Shown here piece after piece: positions 54,298 to 63,426 of a stretch of DNA of 64,000 bases. A program made the position numbers and the translations under genes. The stretch is taken from contig NZ_CP123923.1 of assembly GCF_030450125.1 (NCBI RefSeq), positions 7,287,001 to 7,351,000 of the forward strand, in the 5' to 3' direction. The DNA is from Streptomyces sp. WP-1. Its GTDB lineage: Bacteria; Actinomycetota; Actinomycetes; Streptomycetales; Streptomycetaceae. The notes beneath the pieces were generated by a model. The model saw nothing but the letters and a program-made list of their open reading frames with translations, was not told the DNA's origin and made no database searches. Position 1 is the first letter of the stretch. Each line of letters begins with the position of its first letter.

Positions 54298-54326
54298 ACT
54301 CTTTAAGTATCACCCGCCTATATAGG
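54289..54326. promoter_or_regulatory. Candidate MarR operator region
   Basis: GTGAT at 54289-54293 and ATCAC at 54309-54313 are inverted around CACTCTTTAAGT, spanning the MarR gene start. Beside it is the perfect 10-bp palindrome CCTATATAGG at 54317-54326 in AT-rich DNA. Either could be the operator; which one is bound is unknown. Confidence 0.4.
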
Positions 54327-54366
54327 AACCCTATGAAAATCTTCGTAAGAACTTCCGGACATGCGA

Positions 54367-54395
54367 GTGCCGGGACGGCGAGGCCGTCCCGGCAC
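54367..54395 (-). terminator. Terminator of the secreted 139-aa gene
   Basis: A perfect 13-bp stem GTGCCGGGACGGC/GCCGTCCCGGCAC with a 3-base loop, 17 bp after the stop of the minus-strand gene. Confidence 0.85.
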
Positions 54396-54412
54396 GGGTG
54401 AAAAGCGGTCGC

Positions 54413-54832
54413 TCAGCCGACGGTGACCTCGAAGACCGGGGACGCCGTGCCGCCGCTGACCATGCGCAGATCGTTCTTGCCCTTCTGGCCCAGCTCGACG
54501 CGCAGCGCGTAGGAGCCACCGCTGTTGACGGGCGTGGACGCCGGCAGGGCGACCCACTTGCCGTGCTGCTTCTGCTGGAGGGTCACCTTGCTGCCCGCCT
54601 TGATGCCGGTGGTCTTGCCGGTGATCCGGAACAGCGTCCAGGCGCGCACCGAGGTCACCGACGGCGTGGCCGTGATGGCGGGCTCGGCGGTCGCGGCCGT
54701 GCGGGCGGCGGCGGGAGCCGCGGTGCGGACGGCCGGGGTGGCGGCCATCGCCGTGCCCGCGAGGGCGAGGGAGGTCGCGCCCAGGACGCCGACGACGGCA
54801 ACGCGCAGGGAACGCCGCTTCGTGACCATCAT
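54413..54832 (-). CDS. Small secreted beta-rich protein, 139 aa
   Basis: The precursor has a signal peptide (MMVTKRRSLRVAVVGVLGAT, cleavage after AMAA). A Thr/Ala-rich spacer follows, then a compact beta domain (about 55-139): VTSVRAWTLFRITGKTTGIK, KVTLQQKQHGKWVALPAST, and SYALRVELGQKGKNDLRMVS. The pattern (W-T.. ITGK.. VTLQ..GxW) is that of bacterial Ig-like repeats on exported proteins. No Cys. It is monocistronic, ending in a strong hairpin. Confidence 0.7.
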   Translation of the reverse strand: MMVTKRRSLRVAVVGVLGATSLALAGTAMAATPAVRTAAPAAARTAATAEPAITATPSVTSVRAWTLFRITGKTTGIKAGSKVTLQQKQHGKWVALPASTPVNSGGSYALRVELGQKGKNDLRMVSGGTASPVFEVTVG

Positions 54833-54977
54833 GAATCTGTCCTTTTCTGTGGTGAGTTCGACTGTTCACGCCAAAGGAGAGGAACATGCCGATTGGCGCG
54901 GTCACTTGGAACGACGTCACCACGGGCGCGGGCGTTCACTGATGGTTTGTCCCCGTCTTGTAACAGCCGGTCCGGCG

Positions 54978-55199
54978 TCACTCCCGGGGCCCGATCTCCG
55001 TCCCGTCGGCGTCCCGGACGGTGATGGCCTGCATCGGGCAGATGTCCGCCGCGTCCAGGGCGGGTTCGACGCCCTCCGGGATCTGCTCGCGCACCGGACG
55101 CGCGTGGTCGCCGTCGACGACGAACAGGTCCGGCGCGGTCCCGGCGCACATGCCGGAGCCCATGCACTGGCCCCGGTCCACACTCAGTCGCCAGCTCAT
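54978..55199 (-). CDS. 3Fe-4S type ferredoxin, partner of the P450
   Basis: The 73-residue protein has QCMGSGMCAGTAPDLFVVD and ADICPMQAI: three Cys in the C-x5-C...C-P arrangement of streptomycete P450-associated 3Fe-4S ferredoxins. It starts 7 bp after the P450 stop, so the two are co-transcribed. It would pass electrons from a reductase (the FprA-type enzyme in this window is one candidate) to the P450. Confidence 0.92.
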   Translation of the reverse strand: MSWRLSVDRGQCMGSGMCAGTAPDLFVVDGDHARPVREQIPEGVEPALDAADICPMQAITVRDADGTEIGPRE

Positions 55200-55206
55200 C
55201 GCCGCC

Positions 55207-56397
55207 TCACCAGCTCACCGGCATCACGCGGGGCCCGCGCACCAGCATCTCGGTCTTCCAGGTGATGTCGCCCGCGACGCGCAGCCCGGGGAAGCGGGCC
55301 ACCAACGCCCCGATGGCCTCCTGGAGTTCGAGCCGGGCGAGGGGCGCGCCCAGGCAGTGGTGCACGCCGTGGCCGAAGCCGAGATGCGCGTTGCCGCCGC
55401 GGGTGATGTCGAGCGCCCCGGCCTCGGTGAAGCGCAGCGCGTCCCGGTTGGCCGCCCCGATGGCGACCAGCACCGGCTCCCCGGCCCGCACCAGGGTGCC
55501 ACCGACCTCGATGTCCTCCTTGGCGTACCGGGCCTGCCCGGCCCCGCTGCCCAGCGGCACGAACCGCAGCAGCTCCTCGATGGCCTGTGTGATCAGCGCG
55601 GGCTCCGCGCGCAGCTGGGCCAGCGCCCGCGGGTGATCGAGCAGGGTGAGCACGAAGTTGGGGATCTGGGTGGCGGTGGTCTCGTGACCGGCCACGAGGA
55701 TGCCGACGCACAGATCGACCAGTTCCAGCTCCGACAGCCGGTCGCCGTGGTCGCGCGCCTCGATCAGCGCCGTCATCAGGTCGTCCTGGGGCTCGGCGCG
55801 ATGCGCGGCGATCAACTCGGCCATGTAGGCGCGCAGTTCCTCGCGGTTGCGGTCGAACTCCTCGGCGGTCAGCGAGCTGGTGGACAGCGCCGCGTCGCTC
55901 CACACCCGGAACTGGGGGCGGTCCCGCTCCGGCACCCCGAGCAGCCGGCAGATCACCGCCACCGGGATCGGCAGCGCGTAGCGGTCGACCAGGTCGACGG
56001 GCGGGCCCGCCGCCTCCATCGCGTCCAGCAGCGAGGTCGTCAACTCCCGGACCTGCGGCCGGAGTTTCTCCACCTGGCGCACGGTGAACGCCTTCGCCAC
56101 CAGCGAGCGCAGCCGGGTGTGGTCGGGCGGGTCCATGCTGAGGATCCCGCTGTCCCGGCGGCCCTCGGAGGCCCGCGGCTCGTCGTGTTCGAGGCTCAGC
56201 GCACGGCTGAAACGCTGGTCGCCGAGGACCAGCCGGGCGTCCGCGTACCGGGTGGCGAGCCAGGCCGGCTCGCCGTACTGCATCCGCACGCGCAGCAGCC
56301 CAGGGGTGTCACGGGCGCGCTCGTACGCCTCGGACAGATCCAGGTCCTGGCCGGAGTTGAAGGGGTAGGCGAGGGGTGCGTGGTCGGTTGCCGTCAC
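55207..56397 (-). CDS. Cytochrome P450
   Basis: The 396-residue soluble bacterial P450 (CYP105/107-like) shows the I-helix LVAGHETTATQIPNF, the K-helix EELLR and the heme-binding FGHGVHHCLGAPLARLEL with its proximal Cys. Other typical parts are MDPPDHTRLRSLVAKAFT and ELVDLCVGILV. It hydroxylates or epoxidises an unknown substrate. The start is a GTG with GGGAGACAGCT upstream. A TetR-type palindrome lies 15 bp before the start, and the divergent TetR gene is 135 bp away, implying repression by that protein. Confidence 0.95.
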   Translation of the reverse strand: MTATDHAPLAYPFNSGQDLDLSEAYERARDTPGLLRVRMQYGEPAWLATRYADARLVLGDQRFSRALSLEHDEPRASEGRRDSGILSMDPPDHTRLRSLVAKAFTVRQVEKLRPQVRELTTSLLDAMEAAGPPVDLVDRYALPIPVAVICRLLGVPERDRPQFRVWSDAALSTSSLTAEEFDRNREELRAYMAELIAAHRAEPQDDLMTALIEARDHGDRLSELELVDLCVGILVAGHETTATQIPNFVLTLLDHPRALAQLRAEPALITQAIEELLRFVPLGSGAGQARYAKEDIEVGGTLVRAGEPVLVAIGAANRDALRFTEAGALDITRGGNAHLGFGHGVHHCLGAPLARLELQEAIGALVARFPGLRVAGDITWKTEMLVRGPRVMPVSW

Positions 56398-56411
56398 AGC
56401 TGTCTCCCTTG

Positions 56412-56429
56412 TGTAAGCACACGCTTACA
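56412..56429. promoter_or_regulatory. TetR-type operator between P450 and TetR genes
   Basis: TGTAAGC-ACAC-GCTTACA is a perfect inverted repeat with 7-bp arms and a 4-bp spacer. It lies 15 bp upstream of the P450 start in the shared promoter region. Confidence 0.75.
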
Positions 56430-56532
56430 ACGCTAGGAGCTGCGCACCGGGCGCGCAACGACGCTAATCGGCCGTTACTCTGCGGGTCCCCGGCGCACGC
56501 GCGTCGGGCGCGGGGCGGCGAAGGAGCAGCGG

Positions 56533-57276
56533 GTGGACGGCGGCGAGTACACGCGGAAGACGCACCGGAGCGCCGGGGGCGCGCCGGACAGGGAGCCGCC
56601 GCAGCGCCCGCGCGATGCCCGGGAGACCCGCGCGCGCATTCTGCGGGCGGCCGGCGCGGTCTTCGCCGAGCGGGGGTACGAGGCGGCCACCGTCCGGGAC
56701 ATCGCCGCCCGCGCCGGGGTGAACCAGGCGCTCATATTCCGCTACTTCGGCTCGAAGAAAGCCCTGCTCACCGAGGTGATGGCGCAGGACGGCAAGGAGC
56801 AGGTGAGCACCACGCCCCCCGAGCTGCTGTTCGAGACCGCGCTGCGCGGCGTGCTCGCGGAGGGCGGCGGCGCCGACGCGGACCGGCTGGCCGTCTACCT
56901 CCGCTCCATCGGCAGCGCCGACGCCGCCCCGGAGACGGTCCGCGCGCTCGGCGAGGAGTACGCCGGTGCGCTCGCCGCGCTCTCCGAGGCGGAGGACGGC
57001 ACCCTGCGCGCCCAGCTCGCCATGGCCTGGCTGCTCGGCATCGGCCTGATGCGGGTCGTCGTACGCCAGGAACCACTGGCGACCGCCGAACCGGACGCGA
57101 TCTGCGCGCATGTCCTCACGGCCCTGGACCGGCTGCTTCCGGTGCTGCCGGACGGCGAGGCGGGGGCGAGGCCGGAAGCGGGGGCGGACGTGGGGCCGGA
57201 GGCGGGGGCGGACACAGGTCCGGGGGAGAGGGCGGGGGCCGGGCCGGGGGAGGAGCGGCCGGGCGTACGGCCGTAG
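56533..57276 (+). CDS. TetR-family regulator (probable P450 repressor)
   Basis: The 247-residue protein has the TetR DNA-binding domain at about residues 28-75: RARILRAAGAVFAERGYEAA, TVRDIAARAGVNQALIFRYF and GSKKALLTEVMA. The ligand domain is helical. The last 40 residues are a Gly/Ala/Pro/Glu low-complexity tail with repeated GPEAGAD-type units. The GTG start has AAGGAGCAGCGG upstream. The divergent position and palindrome indicate control of the P450/ferredoxin operon. Confidence 0.88.
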   Translation: MDGGEYTRKTHRSAGGAPDREPPQRPRDARETRARILRAAGAVFAERGYEAATVRDIAARAGVNQALIFRYFGSKKALLTEVMAQDGKEQVSTTPPELLFETALRGVLAEGGGADADRLAVYLRSIGSADAAPETVRALGEEYAGALAALSEAEDGTLRAQLAMAWLLGIGLMRVVVRQEPLATAEPDAICAHVLTALDRLLPVLPDGEAGARPEAGADVGPEAGADTGPGERAGAGPGEERPGVRP

Positions 57277-57403
57277 GCGTCGCGGTACGACCTCGGGCGC
57301 GGGCGGAGCCGAACGCGCCCCGGACTCGGCCACAGGTCGCGTGGAATCCGCCCGCCCCTCCCCGCGCTGAACGAGACCGGAGCAAATCCCCCGGCCCCCG
57401 CGC

Positions 57404-58072
57404 TCAGGTCGCCGCCGCCGACTCCGCCCCGACCCCCGTGAGATACGCGCTGAGCACCCGGTCGAGCCGCGGTTCCACCTCCACCACCGCGTGGCCGAGC
57501 CGGGGGTCGCTCAGATACAGCTCGCGCAGGCGCGGGCCCGGTGTGGCCATCTGCCACAGGGCCCCGGCGAGGCTGGTCGCGGTGGCGATCGTGTCGACGC
57601 TCTCCTGCTCGTCCAGGCCGAGCAGCCGGCCCAGCTCGCCGCCGATCAGCTCGACCTCCTTGAGGGTGACGAGCTTGAAGGAGCGCACCGACTCGATCGA
57701 CACGTTCCGCTCCAGGTTCAGCGGCGCCTGCGCGAGCAGGTCGCAGAACATGGGCCGCGCCGCCAGCGTCCCCGCGAGGACGGCCGCGACCTCGGCGGAT
57801 GTCGCCCGCTCCCGGCGTCCCAGGTCCGCACGGAGTGCGGCGGACCACTCCCGCCAGCCCTCCGCGGTCAGCGCGAGGAAGATCTGCTCCCGCGTCTCGA
57901 AATAGCGCAGCAGCGCCGACTTGTGCATGCCCACGGCCGCGGCGATGTCCGTGAGGGTGACGTCCCGCACCCCGCGCACCCGGCCGAGCGTCCGGGCGGC
58001 GTCCAGGATCGCCGCTTCCCGTGCCTGTTTGGCCTCGGCACTGCGCGCACGCTGAAAGGCAGGCTCACTCAT
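57404..58072 (-). CDS. TetR-family regulator (probable SDR repressor)
   Basis: The 222-residue protein starts MSEPAFQRARSAEAKQARE. Its helix-turn-helix is at about 20-65 (AILDAARTLGRVRGVRDVTL, TDIAAAVGMHKSALLRYFET). The C-terminal domain is of the TetR_C type with ERNVSIESVRSFKLVTLKEV. ATGs at 58081 and 58084 are alternative starts. It is divergent from an SDR gene with a long palindrome between, typical of local repression. Confidence 0.88.
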   Translation of the reverse strand: MSEPAFQRARSAEAKQAREAAILDAARTLGRVRGVRDVTLTDIAAAVGMHKSALLRYFETREQIFLALTAEGWREWSAALRADLGRRERATSAEVAAVLAGTLAARPMFCDLLAQAPLNLERNVSIESVRSFKLVTLKEVELIGGELGRLLGLDEQESVDTIATATSLAGALWQMATPGPRLRELYLSDPRLGHAVVEVEPRLDRVLSAYLTGVGAESAAAT

Positions 58073-58092
58073 GCAGGACATCATAGGAAGAT

Positions 58093-58115
58093 TTAGCGCA
58101 ACGGCGTTGCGCTAA
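58093..58115. promoter_or_regulatory. 23-bp palindromic TetR operator
   Basis: Perfect 10-bp arms TTAGCGCAAC and GTTGCGCTAA with a 3-bp spacer (GGC), midway between the divergent TetR and SDR genes. The length and symmetry are typical of TetR-family operators; one bound dimer pair would block both promoters. Confidence 0.85.
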
Positions 58116-58141
58116 TAAGAGAACGGTGTTTCACTAACGGT

Positions 58142-59023
58142 ATGAGTACACAGGATCCCCAGGTCTGGTTCATCACCGGTTCGTCGCGCGGCTTCGGCCG
58201 CGCCCTGGTCGACGCCGTGCTTGCGGCCGGCGACCTGGTCGTCGCCACCGCCCGCCGCCCCGACACCCTCGCGGCGGACCTCGCCGAGTACGGCGACCGC
58301 GTGCTGCCCCTCGCCCTGGACGTCACCGGCCCGGACGCGGCACGCGCGGCCGTCGAGGCGGCCGTGGCCCGCTTCGGGCGCATCGACGTGCTGGTGAACA
58401 ACGCGGGGTACGCGAACGTGTCGCCCATCGAGACGACCGAGGACGACGACTTCCGCGCCCAGTTCGAGACCAACTTCTGGGGCGTCTACCACGTCACCAA
58501 GGCCGCGCTCCCCGTCCTGCGCGCGCAGGGTGCGGGCACCGTCGTGCAGTTCTCCTCGATCGGCGGCCGGGTCGGCGGCTCGCCCGGCATCGCGTCGTAC
58601 CAGGCGGCCAAGTTCGCCGTGGACGGTTTCAGCCGGGTGCTGGCCGCGGAGACCGCGCCGTTCGGGGTGCGGGTCATGGTGGTCGAGCCGAGCGGCTTCG
58701 CCACCGACTGGGCCGGCTCCTCGATGACCGTCCACGACGTCCCCGAGGCGTACGACGCGACCGTGGGCGCGATGAACCGGCTGATGCGGCAGAACACGGC
58801 CGGCGCGGCCGGGGACCCGCGCCGCGCCGCCGAGATCATCGTCCGCACGGTGCGGCGCGGCGAGGTCCCGGGCCACCTCCTGCTCGGGGTGAACGCCGCG
58901 ACCATGGCGCTGGACCACTCCCGCCGGCAGCTCGCCGAGGCGAGCGCCTGGGAGAAGGTGAGCCGCTCGGCCGACTTCGGCGAGCCCTACCCGGTGCCGC
59001 TCCCGTCGCAGGAGGCCGTCTGA
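58142..59023 (+). CDS. Short-chain dehydrogenase/reductase
   Basis: The 293-residue SDR has the cofactor motif WFITGSSRGFGRALVDAVL at residues 9-27, NNAG at about 90 and the active-site SYQAAK (Y-x-x-x-K) with the upstream Ser in SSIGGRVGGS. The Arg in TARRPDTL suggests NADPH preference. Substrate unknown. It is divergent from TetR with a perfect operator, so it is probably induced by its substrate. Confidence 0.92.
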   Translation: MSTQDPQVWFITGSSRGFGRALVDAVLAAGDLVVATARRPDTLAADLAEYGDRVLPLALDVTGPDAARAAVEAAVARFGRIDVLVNNAGYANVSPIETTEDDDFRAQFETNFWGVYHVTKAALPVLRAQGAGTVVQFSSIGGRVGGSPGIASYQAAKFAVDGFSRVLAAETAPFGVRVMVVEPSGFATDWAGSSMTVHDVPEAYDATVGAMNRLMRQNTAGAAGDPRRAAEIIVRTVRRGEVPGHLLLGVNAATMALDHSRRQLAEASAWEKVSRSADFGEPYPVPLPSQEAV

Positions 59024-59050
59024 GCCCGGGCCGGTCCCGTCCGGGGCAGG

Positions 59051-60319
59051 TCACTTGCCCAGGAGCAGGCCCGCCCCGCTGACGTAGACATGGATCCCGT
59101 CCTTGTCCACCGCGACCCGCTGGAGCCGCAGGTCGCCGGAGGGCGGGTTCGGGATCCGGAAGGCGAAGTCGAAGCGGTCGGCCACCTGCGGGCGGGTCAG
59201 CCTGGTCAGCGAGGTCAGCAGGGAGAGGTCGACGCCGAGCCGCTTGAGCACCTCGGGGTGGGCGAGTGCCAGATCCACGAGGTTCACCCGGGTCAGCTGG
59301 TGCAGGAAGCGCGGCGCGCCGGTGAGCCGGTGGAGCTTGTCCTCGTCGTGCAGCGCGGCGTTCACCGCGCTGTCCGGTACGCCCATGCGGTGCACGATCG
59401 CCGGGACGCCCAGCAACGCCTTGATCTTGTCCGCCTCCCGGGTGACCCGGCGCGCGGCGGCCCGGGTGAGGTGCAGCCCCTCGGCGGGGCCGGTGCCGGG
59501 CCGGTAGGTCGCGAGGTCGCCGATGTCCAGCCGCATCCCGTCCACCGAGGTGCTGATCCCGCGGTCCCCGTCCCGCTGGATGTGGGCGTCGGCACGCACC
59601 CGCACATCGTGCCCGGCGAGCCGCAGCGAGCCGAGCGCCTTGATCCGGCCGGGCCCCTGGGCACTGAACGACACCTGGGAGGCGCCCAGTTCACGGTTCA
59701 TGTCGGCGAAGGACAGCAAGACCTGGCCGTGCATCTGCCGAACGAGGGCTCCCCTTATGGCCGTCGGCCCGTCGCCGTCGATGCGTATGTCACGCGCGGT
59801 GGCGGTGACCTGCGTCAGGGTGACCCGGTCGGCCGGTACGTCCGGGACGGTGACCCGCACCGAGTCCAGCCGCTGGTCGAGCAGTTGGGTCAGGAACGGG
59901 AAGCCGCCGATCCGCACCTCGGGCGCGGCGGTCAGATGCAGCCGGTCCTTGAGCCGGTCGGCGGCCTGCCGCTCGGCGTAGAGCAGCGCCCAGCGGTCGG
60001 CGAGGGCGACGAGGCAGGCGAAGGTGAGCGCCCAGACGGTCAGCCTGAGCAGGGTGGGCAGCCCCGTGGCGCGGTTCCGGCGACGGCCCCGGCGCCTGTG
60101 GTTGGGTGGTGCCCAGGCGTCGTCGGCGTCGTCGTCCCGCTGGTCGGGGGCATCCGTCACGCGGAGGAAGTCGTCCAGCGGGCCGTCCTCGGGGCCGCCC
60201 CGGGGATCCTCCGCGAGCGCGGCCAGTTCGTCGTAGGGACTTCGTGCGGACGGAACCCGGTCGGGGCCGGGTCCGTCGGAGTGAGCGGTGTGATGCGTCG
60301 AGGTGTGGGGGGTACGCAT
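59051..60319 (-). CDS. DUF2993 (LmeA-like) membrane-anchored protein
   Basis: The 422-residue protein has a disordered acidic/His-rich N-terminus (1-80) and one membrane helix (about 87-108, LLRLTVWALTFACLVALADR). A DUF2993 domain follows on the outer face: AAPEVRIGGFPFLTQLLDQR, VRVTVPDVPADRVTLTQVTA, FADMNRELGAS and LQRVAVDKDGIHVYVSGAGL. Mycobacterial LmeA binds phospholipid and assists lipomannan synthesis; an envelope-lipid role here is by analogy only. ATG at 60319. Confidence 0.85.
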   Translation of the reverse strand: MRTPHTSTHHTAHSDGPGPDRVPSARSPYDELAALAEDPRGGPEDGPLDDFLRVTDAPDQRDDDADDAWAPPNHRRRGRRRNRATGLPTLLRLTVWALTFACLVALADRWALLYAERQAADRLKDRLHLTAAPEVRIGGFPFLTQLLDQRLDSVRVTVPDVPADRVTLTQVTATARDIRIDGDGPTAIRGALVRQMHGQVLLSFADMNRELGASQVSFSAQGPGRIKALGSLRLAGHDVRVRADAHIQRDGDRGISTSVDGMRLDIGDLATYRPGTGPAEGLHLTRAAARRVTREADKIKALLGVPAIVHRMGVPDSAVNAALHDEDKLHRLTGAPRFLHQLTRVNLVDLALAHPEVLKRLGVDLSLLTSLTRLTRPQVADRFDFAFRIPNPPSGDLRLQRVAVDKDGIHVYVSGAGLLLGK

Positions 60320-60478
60320 CGGCAGATTTGATCACATAACCCCACCGGGCCCGCAACTCTGACAGGGCCAGCGACAGGGAATGGCCCGATTCGCACGCCT
60401 TGTCGAGCCATGCGCAACTCGCCTGTGCGCAACCTGCGTTGGACACTGGCGGCGACGGCTTCGTGAAGGACGGAAAGG

Positions 60479-61273
<795 letters not shown>

Positions 61274-61334
61274 GCCGCCGGGTGAGCTGTCGCCGGCCCG
61301 CCGAATGAGCCGTTTCCGGTCCGCGGGTGAGCCG

Positions 61335-62852
61335 TCAGGACCGCCCGGAGCGCACCGGGTCGTCGGCCGCCTCCTGCGGCCGCTTCCCGCCCCCGGAGCG
61401 CGCCCGCCGGTCCCGCCGCCAGTCGAAGGTGGCGAGCGCCAGAGACGCCACCATGCCGATGAGCGCGGCGCCCAGCGCCACGACGACGGCGGTGCGGTAG
61501 TCGTGGTGCCGTCCGAGCACCAGGTAGTAGAGACCGGGCAGCGCGGCCGTGCCCACCGCCGCGCCGAGCCGCTGCCCGGTCTGGAGCGCGCCGCCCGCCG
61601 CGCCCGCCATCCGGACCGGTACGTCCCGCAGCGTCATCGTGAAGTTGGGCGAGACCACGAAACCACCGCCGATGCCGCCGAGGAACAGCACCGGGGCGGC
61701 GACCCACGGCGCGGTGCCGAGGTCCACGAAGTGCAGCAGCAGCGCGGTGCCGCCCAGGCCGAGGATCACGCCCGCCAGACCGCACACGGTGAGCAGCCGG
61801 CCCAGCCGCTCGACCAGCCGCCCGGCGACCACGGCCGCGAACGCCGAGCCCACGGCGAAGGGGGTCACGGCGAGCCCGGAGCGCAGCGGGGAGAAGCCCA
61901 GACCGTGCTGGTAGAAGAGCGCGAAGACCAGCCACACCCCGCTGAAGCCGATGAAGTACAGGGTGCCGACGCCCGCGCCGACCGCGTAGCCGCGCACGGT
62001 GCTGAACAGCCGGGGATCCAGCAGCGGCTGATCCCCCCTGGCCACCAGGCGCCGCTGCCACTGGGCGAAGGCGAGGAGGACGACGACACCGACCGGGAAC
62101 AGCCACCACAGCCGCTCGATCCCACCGGAGTCCGCCTGGACCAGCGGATACATCAGCGCGAGCACGCCGAGGCCGAGCAGGGCGACACCGGTGGCGTCCA
62201 CATGGCCCCGCCCGGTCCCCTGGACGCGGGGCAGCAGCCGGCGGCCGAGCAGTACGGCGAGGATGCCGATGGGCACATTGACGTAGAAGATCCACCGCCA
62301 GCCGTCGGCGCCGGAGGCCAGCGCCAGGATGGCGCCGCCGGTGATGGGTCCGACGGCGGAGGAGATGCCGACGGTCGCGCCGAAGAAGCCGAAGGCCCGG
62401 CCGCGTTCCGCGCCCCGGAACAGCTGCTGGATCAGCGCGGAGTTCTGGGGCGCCATGAAGCCGGCCGCGAGGCCCTGCGCGAGCCGGGCCACCACCAGCA
62501 GCGTGATGTTCGGGGCCGCCCCGCAGGCCGCGCTGAACAGCACGAAGGCGCTGAGCGCGAACAGGAATATACGGCGCCGGTCCAACGCGTCACCGAGCCG
62601 CCCGGCGGTGACCAGGGCGAGGGCGAAGGTGAGGGCGTAACCGGACACCACCCACTGCACCTGGGCGGGGGAGGCCCCCAGATCGCGCTGGACGGTGGGC
62701 AGGGCGACCGCCACGATCGTCACGTCCAGCAGGCTCATGAAACCGGCCACGAGCGTCACCCACAGGGCCCGCCACCGGCGCGGATCCGGCTGGTAGCCGC
62801 TGTCCTGAGCCCCCTGGCCGCGGCCGCCTGCCGCCGACGTCGACGTACTCAC
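61335..62852 (-). CDS. MFS transporter, DHA2 (14-helix) drug exporter
   Basis: The 505-residue protein has 14 helices: GFMSLLDVTIVAVALPTVQR in helix 1 (with the D-x-T-I-V motif D1), AGRLGDALDRRRIFLFAL (motif A) and GATVGISSAVGPITGGAILA (motif C). It would expel antibiotics or metabolites by proton antiport. The C-terminal tail is basic and polar. No adjacent regulator; the region upstream to 63024 is short. Confidence 0.92.
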   Translation of the reverse strand: MSTSTSAAGGRGQGAQDSGYQPDPRRWRALWVTLVAGFMSLLDVTIVAVALPTVQRDLGASPAQVQWVVSGYALTFALALVTAGRLGDALDRRRIFLFALSAFVLFSAACGAAPNITLLVVARLAQGLAAGFMAPQNSALIQQLFRGAERGRAFGFFGATVGISSAVGPITGGAILALASGADGWRWIFYVNVPIGILAVLLGRRLLPRVQGTGRGHVDATGVALLGLGVLALMYPLVQADSGGIERLWWLFPVGVVVLLAFAQWQRRLVARGDQPLLDPRLFSTVRGYAVGAGVGTLYFIGFSGVWLVFALFYQHGLGFSPLRSGLAVTPFAVGSAFAAVVAGRLVERLGRLLTVCGLAGVILGLGGTALLLHFVDLGTAPWVAAPVLFLGGIGGGFVVSPNFTMTLRDVPVRMAGAAGGALQTGQRLGAAVGTAALPGLYYLVLGRHHDYRTAVVVALGAALIGMVASLALATFDWRRDRRARSGGGKRPQEAADDPVRSGRS

Positions 62853-63024
62853 CTGGGCTCCTCTCCGCTGGGGCGCCGCCCGAAGGATTCAAGTTCCCCC
62901 GGCGGGGCACGCGCACACACCTCTAGCTGCAACCGCAAAGGGCGGGAAGAAAGTCCGCCCGGCCGCACATCCGCGACCGCGCCGGCAAGATCCCGTTGTC
63001 AGTGGTGGCTGCGAGGCTTGGACC

Positions 63025-63297
63025 ATGAACGGCGACGACGAGCAGCTGCTGCGCGGCCGGGTCTACGGCCATGACCACGAGGACCCCGGCCCACGCCCCG
63101 ACCGCAGGTACGCCCAACTGGTCGGCGGCCCCCTGGACGGCCTGCTGCTGGACATCACCGACCGGGCCGACGACGCCCCCGCGAGCGGGGTCCCGCTCCG
63201 CACCGAGCTGGGCCGGTTCGGCATCGGCGGCCGGGCGACATACACCCCGCGCCCAGGTGACCGCACCCGTCTCGACTGGAGCGGCGACATCCCCTGA
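63025..63297 (+). CDS. Conserved hypothetical protein, 90 aa
   Basis: A small acidic/Arg-rich soluble protein with YAQLVGGPLDGLLLDITDRA and a beta-rich C-terminal half ending RTRLDWSGDIP. No signal peptide or known motif was recognised. The LVGGPLDG start of the core resembles small streptomycete proteins of unknown role. Ribosome site is weak. Confidence 0.55.
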   Translation: MNGDDEQLLRGRVYGHDHEDPGPRPDRRYAQLVGGPLDGLLLDITDRADDAPASGVPLRTELGRFGIGGRATYTPRPGDRTRLDWSGDIP

Positions 63298-63426
63298 GGA
63301 CCACCGGACCGGAGTGCCATCCACTCAGAGTATCCGATCGGCTGCGGTACGAAGCGGTGAGTTTGAGCGCGTGAGATCTGTACAGGCGTTGGCTTGTGCA
63401 ATGCGACCGGCGAAAGGAACACCGCG

